A stretch of 64,000 nt of DNA, taken from the NCBI GenBank assembly GCA_022494885.1, contig JAGVSM010003642.1:62001-126000 (forward strand), given 5' to 3'. This DNA comes from Micrasema longulum. Its lineage: Eukaryota; Arthropoda; Insecta; Trichoptera; Brachycentridae. Positions 41,930 through 53,110 of the stretch are shown piece by piece (the first letter of the stretch is position 1; each line of letters opens with the position of its first letter). The notes below the pieces were generated by a model. It did no database searches, was not told where the DNA came from, and saw only the letters and a program-made list of their open reading frames with translations. The translations under genes and the position numbers were made by a program.

Positions 41930-42103
41930 TTTTGCACCACAACAGGCCAGGAGGCCTAATTACAGTGGTGAATTACATCACAGAGCACCCAGGCTTGAGA
42001 AAAATCACGTTTTAATTTTTGTGTTCTTACCGGGAATCGAGCCCGGAACCTTCAGTGCGTGAGTAAAGCGTCTTGACCACTACACCACTGAGGCCGCCTT
42101 ACC
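41930..42103 (-). mobile_element. SINE-A, reverse orientation
   Basis: The reverse complement has A box 'gtggtgtagtggtcaagac', B box 'ggttccgggctcgattcccg', the SINE-A body and an A-rich tail (plus 'tttactttttttttgc'). It differs from 12645-12822 at about ten positions. It abuts an FB380 fragment. Confidence 0.85.
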
Positions 42104-42104
42104 T

Positions 42105-42225
42105 TCTCTTAAATGTTCTTAATGTCTGTTGTAATATGTTAATGTTAACAGCTCCCCAGGGAGTTGAATCAAGTACTTGTCTACAATATTTGGACAAACT
42201 CAAAATATTGTTGGTATATCGTTTT
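42105..42225 (-). mobile_element. FB380 end fragments
   Basis: 'ttaatgtctgttgtaatatg' is the inverted left terminus, and 'aacagctccccagggagttg' with 'tctacaatatttggacaaac' is the right part of the unit. They are joined directly, as in a tandem junction. Confidence 0.6.
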
Positions 42226-42839
42226 GTCTACTTTACTTGTTTGTCATTTTGTACGTACCTTAAATATGTAAACAAAAATGAAATATTGAAAAATCAGGCT
42301 ATTGTGAAAAAATGGATGTAAACATACTCGTATCATTAACAATCTAATAAAGTATCGTTTTAATTTATTGGAAAAAAATCATGTTAAATATTAACTTTTA
42401 ATAGCTAGAATCACGCACCCACTTCATGTTTGGGTAATAACAAACAGGCTGTGCTTGTGTTTTGGCAGATTGGTAAGTATCGTTGAGGTCAAGTGAGGCA
42501 ATCGAGACAGGCATCCAAAATCCAGTGTTTTTCTAATACTGTCCAATATTTCATTTTACTCATATAACATGCCATTTTGCCGAAAAAACTTTAAAGCCGT
42601 TCATTAAACAGTAAACATTCAAATTACAGATAAATGTATATTTTCACAAAATTATTATGCTATTCTCTTCAAAAGTTCAGTTATCTGTGTAAAATAGAAC
42701 CAAAACACTGGACGAGTGCTTTAGACTCGAAAACTACGCTAGATAAATATCCACCTCTAAATAACTTTGGAACTTTGGAACAACTATACGCAAGGAGCGT
42801 GGAATAAACTAAGGATCACGTATAACAACTCATACTGAC

Positions 42840-43210
42840 AATTATTCGGATTGCCTAGGTACTGCAGTATCTCTGAAATGTTTACAGCTGGACGGATAAA
42901 CACCTTCGCTGCCCTGCTTTGCCAAAGAGCCTGGAGCCTATGGGAACGCCTAAAAAAGTCTAATATCGAAATTCTCCAAGCCACTACAGAGTGGATCCTA
43001 TCACCGTTGTTCAAGCGATGGCGCGATATGTTAAGACCACCATAAGTGCTGCAATATAAAATTTTATTTTGTGTTTACATTTATGTTTATTGTTATATTT
43101 ATGTTTATTGTTATATTTTTGTTGATAATTAAATTTATGTTTATGTTTATATGTTTATATGGTAGAATTGGCTCTGCACTTTATAGCCATTTTACTGGAA
43201 TAAAAATTTA
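42840..43210 (+). pseudogene. LINE C-terminal relic with minisatellite 3' UTR
   Basis: The frame ends with INTFAALLCQRAWSLWERLK, IEILQATTEWILSPLFKRWR and DMLRPP, stop at 43043-43045. RKRxWSLWxRL...SPLFxRWxDxL is a C-terminal style of some insect LINEs. The 3' UTR holds several 'tttatgtttattgttata' repeats (43075-43165), then 'ttggctctgcactttatagc' and an A-rich tail. Clade unclear. Confidence 0.55.
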
Positions 43211-43234
43211 AATAGATAAAATAAATATCTATGT

Positions 43235-43310
43235 CCGCCTTGTGGTGTGTAGTAGTAATGATTAAGGTTCCGGGTTCGATTCCTGGCAAGGTCGATCTTT
43301 AATACTCGTT
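43235..43310 (+). mobile_element. tRNA-like SINE fragment
   Basis: 'cttgtggtgtgtagtagtaa' and then 'ggttccgggttcgattcctg', an intact B box. The central part is deleted relative to SINE-A. Confidence 0.55.
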
Positions 43311-44200
43311 TTGAAAGTGGTTAAAAGCCATAATATTTTACCTAATTTTTCGAATACGAACCCCAATAAAATTGATGATGCTAATTATGTATTGATTGTA
43401 AACAAAAGTTTTGTCCATTTTTTTCCTAATTAAAAGTGGGCATCAAAAGTCGTTAAAATTATACGTCATTCGAAAGGAAATTTTCCGTTCAATAAGATGT
43501 TGTATTTTGTTTTTACGTTACATGTATTATTTTATTTGATTACTTATCTTCAAATCAGAACGTTAAATAGGCAAATGTGAGTATTTTCGCGCTTTTTTCT
43601 GAACGCGTTCAATCGAAGGAATTAAGCTGCCAAAGCTGTTCATGTTATTTGCACAGTGTGCGGTGTAGATGCTTTAAAACATTGACTTATTTGTTTTTAA
43701 ATTATGAAGGAGAATACATTATTGACTAGTTTGTTGCAATTTTTTTGTTGTGAACTCTTGTCTTCTTAATTTTGAAAAAACGGGCACAACTTCTAATATT
43801 GAACAAAATAATTAAAATGAACTTTTTAAACGAGATTTTAAGAGGAAGTTTACATTTTTTATTAACAATGGGAAGTTAAGGACGTCATACCTTCACCATA
43901 CCAGTATAATTGAAAATAAATTCTCCCGAGCGATTACGAAGATGCACTTTAGACCCCCCCCCCCTCCACTTTTAAGTTTTGGGTGTGTACATCGATATAT
44001 AATAAGGAGAAGCGTCCGCCACAGTTCGCATATCTACACATTTAAGTGACATACATTTATTAATTAGCCGTAAAAATGTTGCCAGTACAAAAAATAATTT
44101 AATATTTGTATTTTTTCCATCTGTTACTATGTTCCTGAGTGTACTTATAGAGAAGTTAAAGGAGCCGGATTTGTAATCGCTAGGTAGATAAATACATACG
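43310..44200. other. Interval without recognised gene
   Basis: Contains a run of 13 C near 43954. No coding or RNA gene recognised. Confidence 0.35.
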
Positions 44201-44575
44201 AAAGTTAAACAAACCGTCATCGTGATTAATAAAATTGCTATTAAGAAATGGAAAGTGGGGGTAGGTTGCTCACGGATCGATGAGTGGATCAAGCCAAATA
44301 GGTCAAATGTGTGTACTGTTTATGAAATTTGTTATTTTGGTCTATATATATTTGTTTTGTTTTTTATTATTATGATAATGATAAGAAAGTTCATTGGATT
44401 ATTCACATTTTTTTCATTGTTATTATGTTAATTTTGTTAAATAGCTAATCTAAGGCATGTTTCACATTTCGTAAAATGTTTCCCTCGGCACGGAACACCC
44501 AGTGAGGAACATTATTCTTTAAAAAAAAATACAAACAATGTAAAAGTATAAATAAATAAATAAATTGTCGAAAAT
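44200..44575 (+). mobile_element. LINE 3' end (CTCGGCACGGAA family)
   Basis: 'ccctcggcacggaacaccc', 'agtgaggaacatt' and (AAAT)n at 44555-44570. Partner of 2400-2545. The upstream 44222-44431 open frame has no recognised motif. Confidence 0.5.
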
Positions 44576-45185
44576 CATATTTTTATAAGCTGTGAATACA
44601 AGGTTTTTTTGTTATATAATAGTAAATAAAATATTTTGATGATGAAAAAACACTTATTGCGTTCTCTAACGATGACAGTTTTGAAAATGTTATGCAATTT
44701 AACTTAACACAAGGTGTGAGTTGCTTGATAACAACTTTGGAATAACGTCGAGAATGACGTGTGTGATGGCAACGTCTCATCTTGAAGTTCAAGTAGAGTT
44801 GGTTCTAACCGCAGATATGCGAACTCACATGCTCCCCCTCTGACTACCCCAACCCCCACTCTCCTTCCGGTAGATTGATGAAAGGTGTCATAGAACGTAC
44901 CGTGCAACATGAAGTTGCCTAATTAAATTCGCAGAAGGTTTTGCCAATTTTAATGCACACTTATTTTCACCAGAGGTGTAATGCAGTTTCCGAAGATAAA
45001 TTATTGTAAGCGTAGTGATAAATTCACACGATGTAACGAAACAGGTAAAAGGAAATATACTTATAATTTTTTTATCACGATTAAATTTACAGCGGCAACA
45101 TTTGTTTCCTGATTGATGTTTACGTAATGCAAAATATTGTACAGTCCAATATACATTGCAACAGAGTGAAAAAAGATTATCGCAA
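44575..45185. other. Interval with a GC-richer patch at 44750-44915
   Basis: The patch is near 48% GC and on the minus strand is open for 68 codons (SLRLEPTLLELQDETLPSHT-like). No family recognised and no clear splice bracket. Confidence 0.25.
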
Positions 45186-45390
45186 ATTGACTGGCGCTGT
45201 GGCGCAGTTGGTAAAATGGCCAACTGGCGTCACGGGTTCGATTCCCGCCAGTTGCAAGAAAGAAATCCAAGAAACGTTTTTTTCTTAATTGAACTGGGTG
45301 TTGTGGTGTATTTTTCTTTACCTTCTTCCATATTTTCTCTATCCCATCCGCTGACAAGCCTCTAAATAGGCTTAAAGGGTTAATCCTTTA
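45185..45390 (+). mobile_element. SINE-B, best copy
   Basis: The tRNA-like head has 'ctgtggcgcagttggtaaaa' (A box) and 'acgggttcgattcccgccag' (B box). The body runs through 'gaactgggtgttgtggtg' and 'tatcccatccgctgacaag' to 'cctctaaataggctt'. The reverse copy at 3465-3705 confirms the unit of about 200 bases. The head resembles a lysine- or alanine-type tRNA only loosely. Confidence 0.85.
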
Positions 45391-45399
45391 AACAAATTG

Positions 45400-45812
45400 T
45401 TTGGAATGCTAGTTATTTTCAGACCTATCATTGGCTGATTAAAATGGCAACTTTATACACTGTGTAACATTAATACGTAATACTTTATACACAATAAACC
45501 TGGTTATGCAGAAATAATGAAACTGAGATAATTGGACTTTTGTGAAAAGAGTGAATAATCAACTTTGCACAACAGTTGGAATGTTTTTTACTTTGACAAA
45601 TAAGAAATCATGCATAAATTCGTTTTTTCATCAAACAAAAAAACTTCATAACGTGTTTGATCAGTTTTAATAGTTTTCAAGTCTGGCTGACCATATAACA
45701 TAGGCAGAATGGTAATTGTTACACCGTGTGTATAGTGGCCACTTAAACTAGCCAATGACAGTTCATAAGCATTTCCTTTTCAAAAATGTTTTTTCTTTCT
45801 TTTGCAACAAAT
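45400..45812. mobile_element. FB380 element with a nested TIR-T copy
   Basis: The left FB380 part (45415-45475, 'tatcattggctgattaaa', 'tatacactgtgtaacatt') and inverted right part (45695-45812, 'gtggccacttaaactagcc', 'cttttgcaaca') are separated by 45480-45690. That segment matches TIR-T ('ggttatgcagaaataatg', 'agagtgaataatcaac', 'cacaacagttggaatgttt'). Confidence 0.6.
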
Positions 45813-46109
45813 TTAGATCGTTTTAGTATTAATCAACTTTACGCAAATTAAAAAACCGCGAGTGATCATAAGTAAAAACACAGAATGTCAATAATTTCTA
45901 AAGCATAAAACCTGTGTGTGTCATCATATCTACGTTGAAGTTTTGCTTATGGATCGGTAGATATTGCGTTGTTGCTTAAATATCTTTAAAAAACATTATA
46001 CCTTTTTTTACACTGAAATATTTTTTTTACTGCTAATTTCTAAATACTATATATTGATGATAAATACGTGTATCTAGAACACAAAGTCAAAACTTGGTAA
46101 AGATAACCA

Positions 46110-46655
46110 GACAGTGGAGTTACCAAAATGAATAAGGCTAAGTTGGGCTGCTTTCGGCAAACTAAAATAAATTTTTGAAAATAAAGAAGTCCCTATATGC
46201 TTTAAAAGACAAGTTTACGAATCGTGCATATTGCCGGTGACAGCATACGGACTAGAAACCATGTATGTATCACAAAAAAGTAGCCAGAAATTAAAATGGA
46301 CGCAACGATCCATGAAAAGACATATACTTGGTGTATGTCTAAGAGACAGAGTAAAAAATGAAGAAATAAGGCGCCAAACCGGAGTTGTGGATATCATAGA
46401 TCACGCAACGAAATTGAAATGTCAGTAGGCAGGACACTTGGCGAGACAAAATGATAACAGGTGGACACCCAGAATAATAAAGTGGAGACCATGGGCAAAC
46501 AAAAGAAGTGCTGGAAGCCAGCAAAGAAGATGGGTCAACGACATTGCCTCTATTGCCGGTGAAACGTAGATGATGAAAGCGGGTGATAGGAAGGGATGGA
46601 AATGTTTGGAAGAAGCTTTTATCCAGCAGTGGAAAAAATAAGGCTAAAGAAGAAG
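46110..46655 (+). pseudogene. RTE-like C-terminus, (AAG)n tail
   Basis: The frame encodes YESCILPVTAYGLETMYVSQ, KWTQRSMKRHILGVCLRDRV, KNEEIRRQTGVVDIIDHATK, then shifts and continues AGHLARQNDNRWTPRIIKW, QQRRWVNDIASIAG, and in another frame AGDRKGWKCLEEAFIQQWKK, ending in an A/G-rich (AAG)n tail. LPVxTYGxET...QRxMxRxxLGVxLRDxxxNxxIRxxTxVxD is the post-RT region of RTE-type elements. It is the longest RTE relic here. Stops and at least one frameshift are present. Confidence 0.85.
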
Positions 46656-46667
46656 AAAAAGAAGATA

Positions 46668-47280
46668 TATCTTCATCATCATTATTCCATGTCCGCTCCT
46701 TAGTTGAAACATATGGTATCCACAAAGAGTCTCCATGCATCTCTATCGGCTGCCAAGTCCTTTGTGTTTTCCCAAGTCAGGTCCTCGTCCCGAAGTTCTT
46801 ACAGCAACTGCTGACAAACAATCAGCAGCGGACGTCCAGGACGTCGAGAACCTGATACCTTGTAAAGAAGGCAAACGTGGTTTAGGCTCTCAGGAGGCGT
46901 CCGCAGTATATGGACTTGCCAACCGTATCGCCTTTGTTTGACGAAAGTTGTCACCTGAGTTTGCTGCGTCCATTCTTTTATTACGTCATTCCACCGCACA
47001 CTCAAAATTCTTCTGAGACACCTTTTCTCAAAACTCTAATTTAAACTCTAGAATTATAGTGTTTTGGGTCCTAGTGCGGTGCCACGATTCGCAACCGAGA
47101 AGAGAATAGGTGTTATGCAGGCTTCTATTCTCAGACAGCCCTCATACTGTTGAACGTGGCGCCTGCTCTCCTGACCGCACTCCCAGTTATTCTTAAAAGC
47201 TGACATTTTCTGTAACATATACTCCCAGGTATTTAAAACTCTCCACCCTTTTGATGAATTGATTTGACAGTCAGGGAGTT
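46668..47280 (-). pseudogene. RTE-like ELRDANL-type copy, tail-to-tail with 46110 copy
   Basis: On the minus strand: RWNDVIKEWTQQTQV, QRRYGWQVHILRTPPESLNH, VCLLYKVSGSRRPGRPLLIV, CQQLL, stop, ELRDEDLTWENTKDLAADRD and AWRLFVDTICFN, then a (GAT)n tail that touches the (AAG)n tail of the plus-strand neighbour at about 46660. Upstream to 47275 is decayed coding sequence. This is the longest member of the ELRDANL family in the window. Confidence 0.8.
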
Positions 47281-48280
47281 TTTAAACATCAAAGCAGAGG
47301 CTTACAAATAATTATTAAAAAGTATAAATTCTTTCATGTTTTGACGTTGTTTTTTTATTTACATATATATGTCAAAGACATATGTTATGTTGACTTTTGA
47401 TTTTCTTTCTTATGTTATACAAAAATATTATAATTGTCCATTGTTTATTATAGGAGTAAAAATTCATCAACATTTTCTTGTAAACCCACGAACAGTCCAT
47501 ACCTTTGTGGGATTTTTTTGTTGAATATTTTTCTATCGGTATGTACTTCGCTGATATGTTATTATGTTTTATTTTTTTAATACTCTGTTTTATTATTATG
47601 TTTATTGTAAGAAATCAAAAAAAAAAAAAAAGTAATATTCTAAGAAGTATTTATTTTAAATGTTGTGTGCAAAATTTATTATTTACCCTTTTGACGATTT
47701 TTACATATATCAAATGGTTCAAAATTCCTTGTAGAATAATGTCTCATATTCAACTTGTTTTGTGATTTTAACCAAAAAACTGCCTTTTGCTTGTGACCCC
47801 AGTATTATATGAAAAATATGTTTTATTGAACGAGGCTCTTAGGCGTTATCGAAAAATCCATTTATTTCTCACGTAAAAGTATTAAGCCAGTGTCAAAGCT
47901 TAAAAAGCTTGATGCACTTTCGACATAATGCCGTTCGATATTGAATTTACACCCTGTAAGCTGACAAGGGTAAGTTTTACGATAGCGGGGAAGGGAAATG
48001 GGTGATGCATCACGGCATAAGGTTGCACATAATGCATAGTCCCACCGCGCTTACGTGCCATACTTTCATAGTGCCGCAAACTGTAACATTACGAACATAT
48101 AGTGCTGTGCCTTTAGTATTCCGATATCCCTCACGGCATTGCAGATGCACGATTCTGGCACGATATATGCTATTTGAGGTTTTTTGCTCTAAAAAGGAGC
48201 CGTATTAACCTCGAGAAAGCGGCCAAGATTTTGAACTGAGCATCTTGTTTATTTACAAATGTACAGATAATCAAATCGTC
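47280..48280. other. Interval with an unassigned GC-richer patch
   Basis: 47280-47960 is A/T-rich. 48000-48180 is GC-richer and open on the plus strand for 68 codons (48002-48208), with no domain I recognise. Confidence 0.3.
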
Positions 48281-48284
48281 AGGT

Positions 48285-48760
48285 CAGCAATATTTTGAGT
48301 TAGTCCAAATGTTCGTAGACAAGGACTGGATTCAACTCCTTGGGGAGCTGTTGATATAAACATATTACGCAACAATGTTTGAGTATCTCCAAATGCTTGC
48401 AGACTGGCTGGATTTCCTCCCTAGGGAGTTATTCGTATTTAAATTTATTTCAACAGAGAAGTAAAACATTTTTGAGAAGGGAATATGAAAGTCTAGGCTT
48501 TTACAGGGCTTATGACCTCATACTCAAACATTGTTGAATTAACTACCTGTTAAAAGAAAAGTATAAGAGTTGGAAAATTGTTTTCAAGCGTTACCTAGAA
48601 GGCGATTTGGTTCAGCCGGATGAATCTCACCCACGTAATAAAGTGTTCAGCTCTTTTACTTCACAAAAGTCAACAGATGGAAGAGTTTAGGAAATGTGGA
48701 TGTTCAAATATGGGTAGAATGGTGAAAGTTACACAGTGTGTAAAGTGGCCACTTATAAAT
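48285..48760. mobile_element. FB380 tandem/foldback copy
   Basis: It contains a right end ('ttggggagctgttgatataa'), a second right end ('ctccctagggagttattcg'), a left end ('ttcaacagagaagtaaaaca'), then from 48520 the unit inverted ('ggttcagccggatgaatctc', 'caacagatggaagagttta'). The order mirrors the 23.5-24.6 kb locus. Confidence 0.75.
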
Positions 48761-48779
48761 AAACTCTATATTATGTCAA

Positions 48780-49350
48780 CTGTATTAGATGTAAAAAGTA
48801 GTGTTCATAAGAACAATAAATATAAAACAATCGTATGTCCACACTTAAATTACTGTTCTTCTAGTCTTTTTTTCATGTAATGAAGGAGACATAAAAAAAA
48901 AAACATCTGCAAAATGAGGCGATGAGGATTATACACAAAAAAAATATCTATTCTTATGTAGAAATAATGCACAAAGAAATCGGCTTGCTCATAGCAAATC
49001 AGCAAATTAAATATAATTTAGGAATTTTTATACCTAAAATTCCTAAGGGGATGAATAAAATAAAAACAATAATCAAATTTAACCAACAATGTCATACATA
49101 TGAAACATGGTATAAAAAAGATAAGATAACTTATGAGGAGAAAAACAGAATCTCAAAACTCATTGTACGAGGGATTGAAGCTGTACAAATGAATAGAGAT
49201 AGAAAAGATCGAAATATTTAAAATTAATTTGAAAAAATATGTTAAGAAATTTTTATAAAAAAAATGTAACGTTTTTTAAAGTTTATTTTAGTTCTTAAGA
49301 TGTTATGAACCAACTTAATAAAGCATAAATAAATTATCTTGTCTGAAATG
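48780..49350 (+). pseudogene. K-type LINE relic
   Basis: The coding part reads TIVCPHLNYCSSSLFFM, a stop, then frame-shifted QNEAMRIIHKKNIYSYVEI-like codons, MHKEIGLLIANQQIKYNLGI and FIPKIPKG..., ending 49219. Compare 10645-11160. The 3' part (49225-49330) has 'cttaataaagcataaataaa'. Several indels. Confidence 0.7.
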
Positions 49351-49554
49351 TTCTTCATCTCTGTTGTAGTATGTTAAATTTTTTAGATGTTTTGTTTAAA
49401 AATGTTATACTATTGTGTATTGGCGAAAATGCTTGAAATAATACGCTAGAGTAATGGAATTACAATTATTTAATTTAAACTTTATTTTCAAAATCAATTA
49501 AGGATATTGTGGAAACATGTCTTCATATATAAATTTAAATATGTTTTTATTTTA

Positions 49555-50165
49555 ATAAGTCACTAGAAAAATGCGACATGTTTGGCATTGATAATTGTGA
49601 CATCAAGATTTGTGATTTTTTTTTACAAATTTAAATGGTCAGGAACAAATGAACATAGTTATGCAGAAAGCAGTCAGCCATAGAAAAGTGAAACTGAGAT
49701 AATAGAACTTTTGTAAAAAGAGTGAATTATCAAATCTACACAACAGTTAGGCTGTTTAATACACTAGTTTTTTTAATTACGAACAGGAATATAATTATGT
49801 TTTTGACCAGATTTAATGATTTTTAAAGTACCGTAAAATTTTTCTAGTGCTGTGGGTGTTTTCTGCAAATTAAGAAATGCCATTTTTGTGATCGGCGCTA
49901 TTTTCAGAAGGTGATTGATACAGTTTTTTAGTATGAAAGCGGTCTGGCTGTTTTTATCAAAACACAGAATTGACCTTTTTGCACCCAATAACATCAGTAT
50001 CGCATTTTTTTTTAAATTGTGAACTGACTGCTTTCTGCATTTCGTTTAAATAAACATGAACCCTGACGTATTAGGGGCGTGGCCAATGGAATTACTATTA
50101 CATAAAAATCTTTTTTATGCCACTAATAAGTAACAGAATTTTTTCTACTGGACAGTATTTCATAG
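49555..50165 (+). repeat. GACGTC-family repeat interrupted by TIR-T
   Basis: The left piece (49555-49655: 'gacatgtttggcattga', 'gtgacatcaagatttgtga') and right piece (50045-50165: 'tattaggggcgtggccaat') flank the TIR-T element. In undisrupted copies these blocks are about 40 bases apart. Confidence 0.65.
49661..50040 (-). mobile_element. TIR-T element, copy 2 (perfect 17-bp inverted ends)
   Basis: ATGCAGAAAGCAGTCAG at 49661-49677 is repeated inverted at 50024-50040. Internally the minus strand has a 73-codon frame (KNCINHLLKIAPITKMAFLN, LQKTPTALEKFYGTLKII). The same block in copy 1 (27747-27947) argues for ancestral coding. No transposase motif is visible. Confidence 0.75.
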
Positions 50166-50219
50166 ACCTTTATTTCTTTAAAATAGTTTAAAAAAACGTT
50201 AAATTTCCCTAGTATTGTT

Positions 50220-50885
50220 TATTTTTTTTTTTTATTTTTTTTTTTTTTTTTTTAAATCTTAAAATAGGGCACACATATCATACATATTGTTATGTGTGTT
50301 CTAATAATAACATTACAAAAATATTTAATTTATAAATTGTTTATCACATATGTCTTGACCATTATTTTAAATTTTGATATGTTTTTTTCTTCATAAATAT
50401 TTTTTTCCATTTCGTAATACTTTTAATTGCTTTAAATAAAATGGAATTTTGTGACTTTGCCTTTTTCCTAAATGGAAGTCTAATTTTGTTCTTTTCTCTA
50501 GTATTGTGATCGTGTTTATGCTGGTTCCAATCAATTTTTTTCCAAAATTCTGTTTTTTTTTATTAGAGTTTATAATTTTATGAACAAATATCATTGTATT
50601 GTAAAATATTCTTTGTTTATATGTTAATAATTTCATTTCATTTACCATCGACTTTACCCTCGTATATCTGGTTTTTTTCAAAATGATTCCAAAGGCTTTA
50701 TTTTGTAATACAGTTAGTTTATCTATGTTTTCTTTGTTTGATAAAAATAAAATGCTACTACAGTAGTTAACGTGTGGTTCAATAATTGCTTTGTAAATAG
50801 TTTTGCAGGAGTCCTTATCAATAAATCTTCTGATCCTTCCCAAAATTGATATTTTATTGTTGACTCTACTAATGGCTCAGTAAAT
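50220..50885 (-). pseudogene. K-type LINE, best RT C-terminus of the family
   Basis: The minus frame is open from about 50880 to 50391: KISILGRIRRFIDKDSCKTI, YKAIIEPHVNYCSSILFLSN, ENIDKLTVLQNKAFGIILKK, KLLTYKQRIFYNTMIFVHKI and SHKIPFYLKQLKVLRNGKKY. PHxxYCSSILFLxN...IDKLxxLQNKAxxIIL is the CR1-like segment after the RT thumb. The 3' UTR (50220-50390) holds 'tatgtgtgttctaataata' and ends in a long poly(T) on the plus strand, that is an A tail. 5'-truncated. Confidence 0.8.
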
Positions 50886-51410
50886 AGGTTTATCAGCGTG
50901 TATACGCTACGCATAGATTTTTGAGATTTTAGTCCTCCGCTATCGGCTAAAATGTGCGGTATAAAGTCAATTGAAGTCCTACATCCAACATTTCACGCGT
51001 AGCCTCACTTTGCTCTTCAAAGGGTTGCAATGATAAAATTGAATTCAGTCTTATATGAGTTTCCTTTACCAGATTTTTCGAAAGTAGCCATCGACTCAAA
51101 AGTACTCGGCTAGGATTCTTTATCTATTCTACAAACAGAACTGTATTATTTTGTTAGTCGCAGTTTACTGTGCACGAACACGAAAATACTTTTTGATGTA
51201 AAATAACTGGCAATATTTTAATATGTGGGCATATTTAAACAAGCTGTTTTCAATGGAGTCTGCTTTTGACCCCAATGTATGTAAGTGATATAAAGAGTTA
51301 GGAAAACAAAGATAACGGTAGGCTTAAAAACATTCCGACAGAATTCAGTTTTTTGGATAAATGCATGGTCACACTATCAACGGTTGCTGTACAAGTGCCA
51401 ATTGAGTTTT
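50885..51410. other. Interval without recognised feature
   Basis: Some GC-richer sequence at 50930-51010 but no gene, RNA or repeat recognised. Confidence 0.35.
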
Positions 51411-51414
51411 GGTA

Positions 51415-51490
51415 AAACGGTGCTCAAACCTCGGACATCTGATCCGTGAGCCCGCAATACTAGCCACGGAACCAGGATCCGGTTTGTTTA
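51415..51490 (-). mobile_element. tRNA-like SINE head, family C
   Basis: The minus strand 'tggttccgtggctagtattg', 'cagatgtccgaggtttgag' matches 24930-25010. Confidence 0.5.
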
Positions 51491-51884
51491 CTAACTTTGA
51501 TTAAAATAATAGCACAACATTATTTGCTTAAAGCGCTAATAAAACAAAATCTTGATTTTAAAATGTTTTTATGTTTGAAAAACACAAAAAAATGGTCGAG
51601 ATAAAAATATTGTTTATTTTGTTAATCATAATTGAAATTCTTCACTTTTTATTATGTGATGCATATAATATTAAGGAATATCTAAATGTCACCCAAAAGT
51701 TTCAATAACCCTTCAAATAATTACAACTCCCCGCTGTAGCTAATTTGATAAAACAAGTTAAGGTCTCATCTATGAAGATGGCATACTACGCCGCTGTAGA
51801 TATCTACTATGCTTCTACAAAGATAGCTTATTGGGTGTCCCAAAATTTATTTCCCCATTTTCAATCTACATCTAGAATGTTCTT

Positions 51885-52255
51885 TATTCTATGTAATATT
51901 CTTTTTTTCATTTTCTCCACTGCTAAATAAAGGCTTCTTCCAATCGTTTATACTCCTTTCTATCCTTTGCTGTTTATATCCATGTTCTACCAACAATCGA
52001 GGCAACGTCGTCCGCCTACATTTTTTGTGGCCTTCCAACACCTCTTTTGTTTACTCATGGTCTCTGCTTATTTGTTCTGGGTGTCCACTTGTCATCGTTT
52101 TTTCTCGCTAAATGTGATGTGTAAAGTCATTTCAAATTTAGTGCACGATCTATTATGTCTACATCTCCAGTTTTGCACCTGTTTTTTAATTTTTTTATTG
52201 TGCATGTAACTTTCTGGGTACTTTTCCGTATGACAAACATTTTTTTTATCTGTAT
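51885..52255 (-). pseudogene. RTE-like C-terminus, minus strand
   Basis: The minus strand has decayed codons that match the end of the 46110 copy: KRCWKATKNVGGRRCL, then a frame with GVYTIGRSLYLAVEKMKK. Plus-strand signature 'aaataaaggcttcttccaa' is the inverse of the EEAFIQQWKK end. The tail is A/G-rich ('attttctccactgc' on plus). Confidence 0.55.
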
Positions 52256-52449
52256 CTTGTCTTTAGAAGTATACAGAATTCATAGTCTTGTCTTTTGAAG
52301 CATATTGGGTGTAATTACAAATTCAGATGGTTGCAAAAAAAAAACAAATTCACAACAAGCTATTCCTGTACTACTTCGTATTACATAGAGTAATTATATC
52401 ATTTTTAATTCTGACTCTTTTCGGTGATAATCTATTTACCTACCTGGAT

Positions 52450-53110
52450 ATTTATTTTTAAGGAACATCATCGCCATACTACAGAACGATGTGATAGACC
52501 CAACATCCATTATCTTTTTCAGCGACCCTTATGACATCTTTAGTTATTTATGGATCAGATTGCTCTGAGTTGCCTTGACTCTTGTTTTTTGGAGTTTAAA
52601 ACATTAATCTATTTGGCGCATAATGAAAAAAATGGCATAGCTACTCGGCAATCATTAAATTTGTCTGTATTACAAAAACGTAGAATAAAACTGGATCTTA
52701 CACGAATTGTCAAAATAATTAATGCCATTAGTGATGACCCATCTCCGTTGCAATAAATCTATTTCAATGTTTCCAACCGTGTCACAAGAAGTTTTTTTTT
52801 TTATTTATCAATTATTTAAGAGAAACTTAATTTTTTGTATCTCAATGTCCACATTGTGTGAACCAGTCAATTATTCGCACAGGGCGATCTATGGAAAAGA
52901 TTTTTCTGCTTTCGAATTTGAAGTTATTTGAAAATTTTGAACGTGAGCTGATCAAATTTTGAATTATTATTTCCATTCATCCACAAAATCATTAAAATTT
53001 CACTTTAAATTTTTATCTGATTAATGTGTTTGTGTTAGGAAAGTTAATATTTTGGTATTGTTTTATGTATTTTTTACTGTATGTTCTTTCCCATGCATAA
53101 TACACATTAT
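52450..53110 (+). pseudogene. LINE RT C-terminus, diverged copy of the 38 kb family
   Basis: The frame reads SVLQKRRIKLDLTRIVKIIN, AISDDPSPLQ, stop, then frame-shifted VSQEVFFFIYQLFKRNLIFC and SMSTLCEPVNYSHRA. It aligns with 38461-38709. The 3' UTR to about 53110 shares T-rich 'tgttctttcccatg' but lacks a clear tail. Confidence 0.65.

Noticed and set aside
46339..46740. 133-codon minus frame
   Set aside because: It is antisense to the RTE-like coding relic on the plus strand and runs across the junction of two elements.
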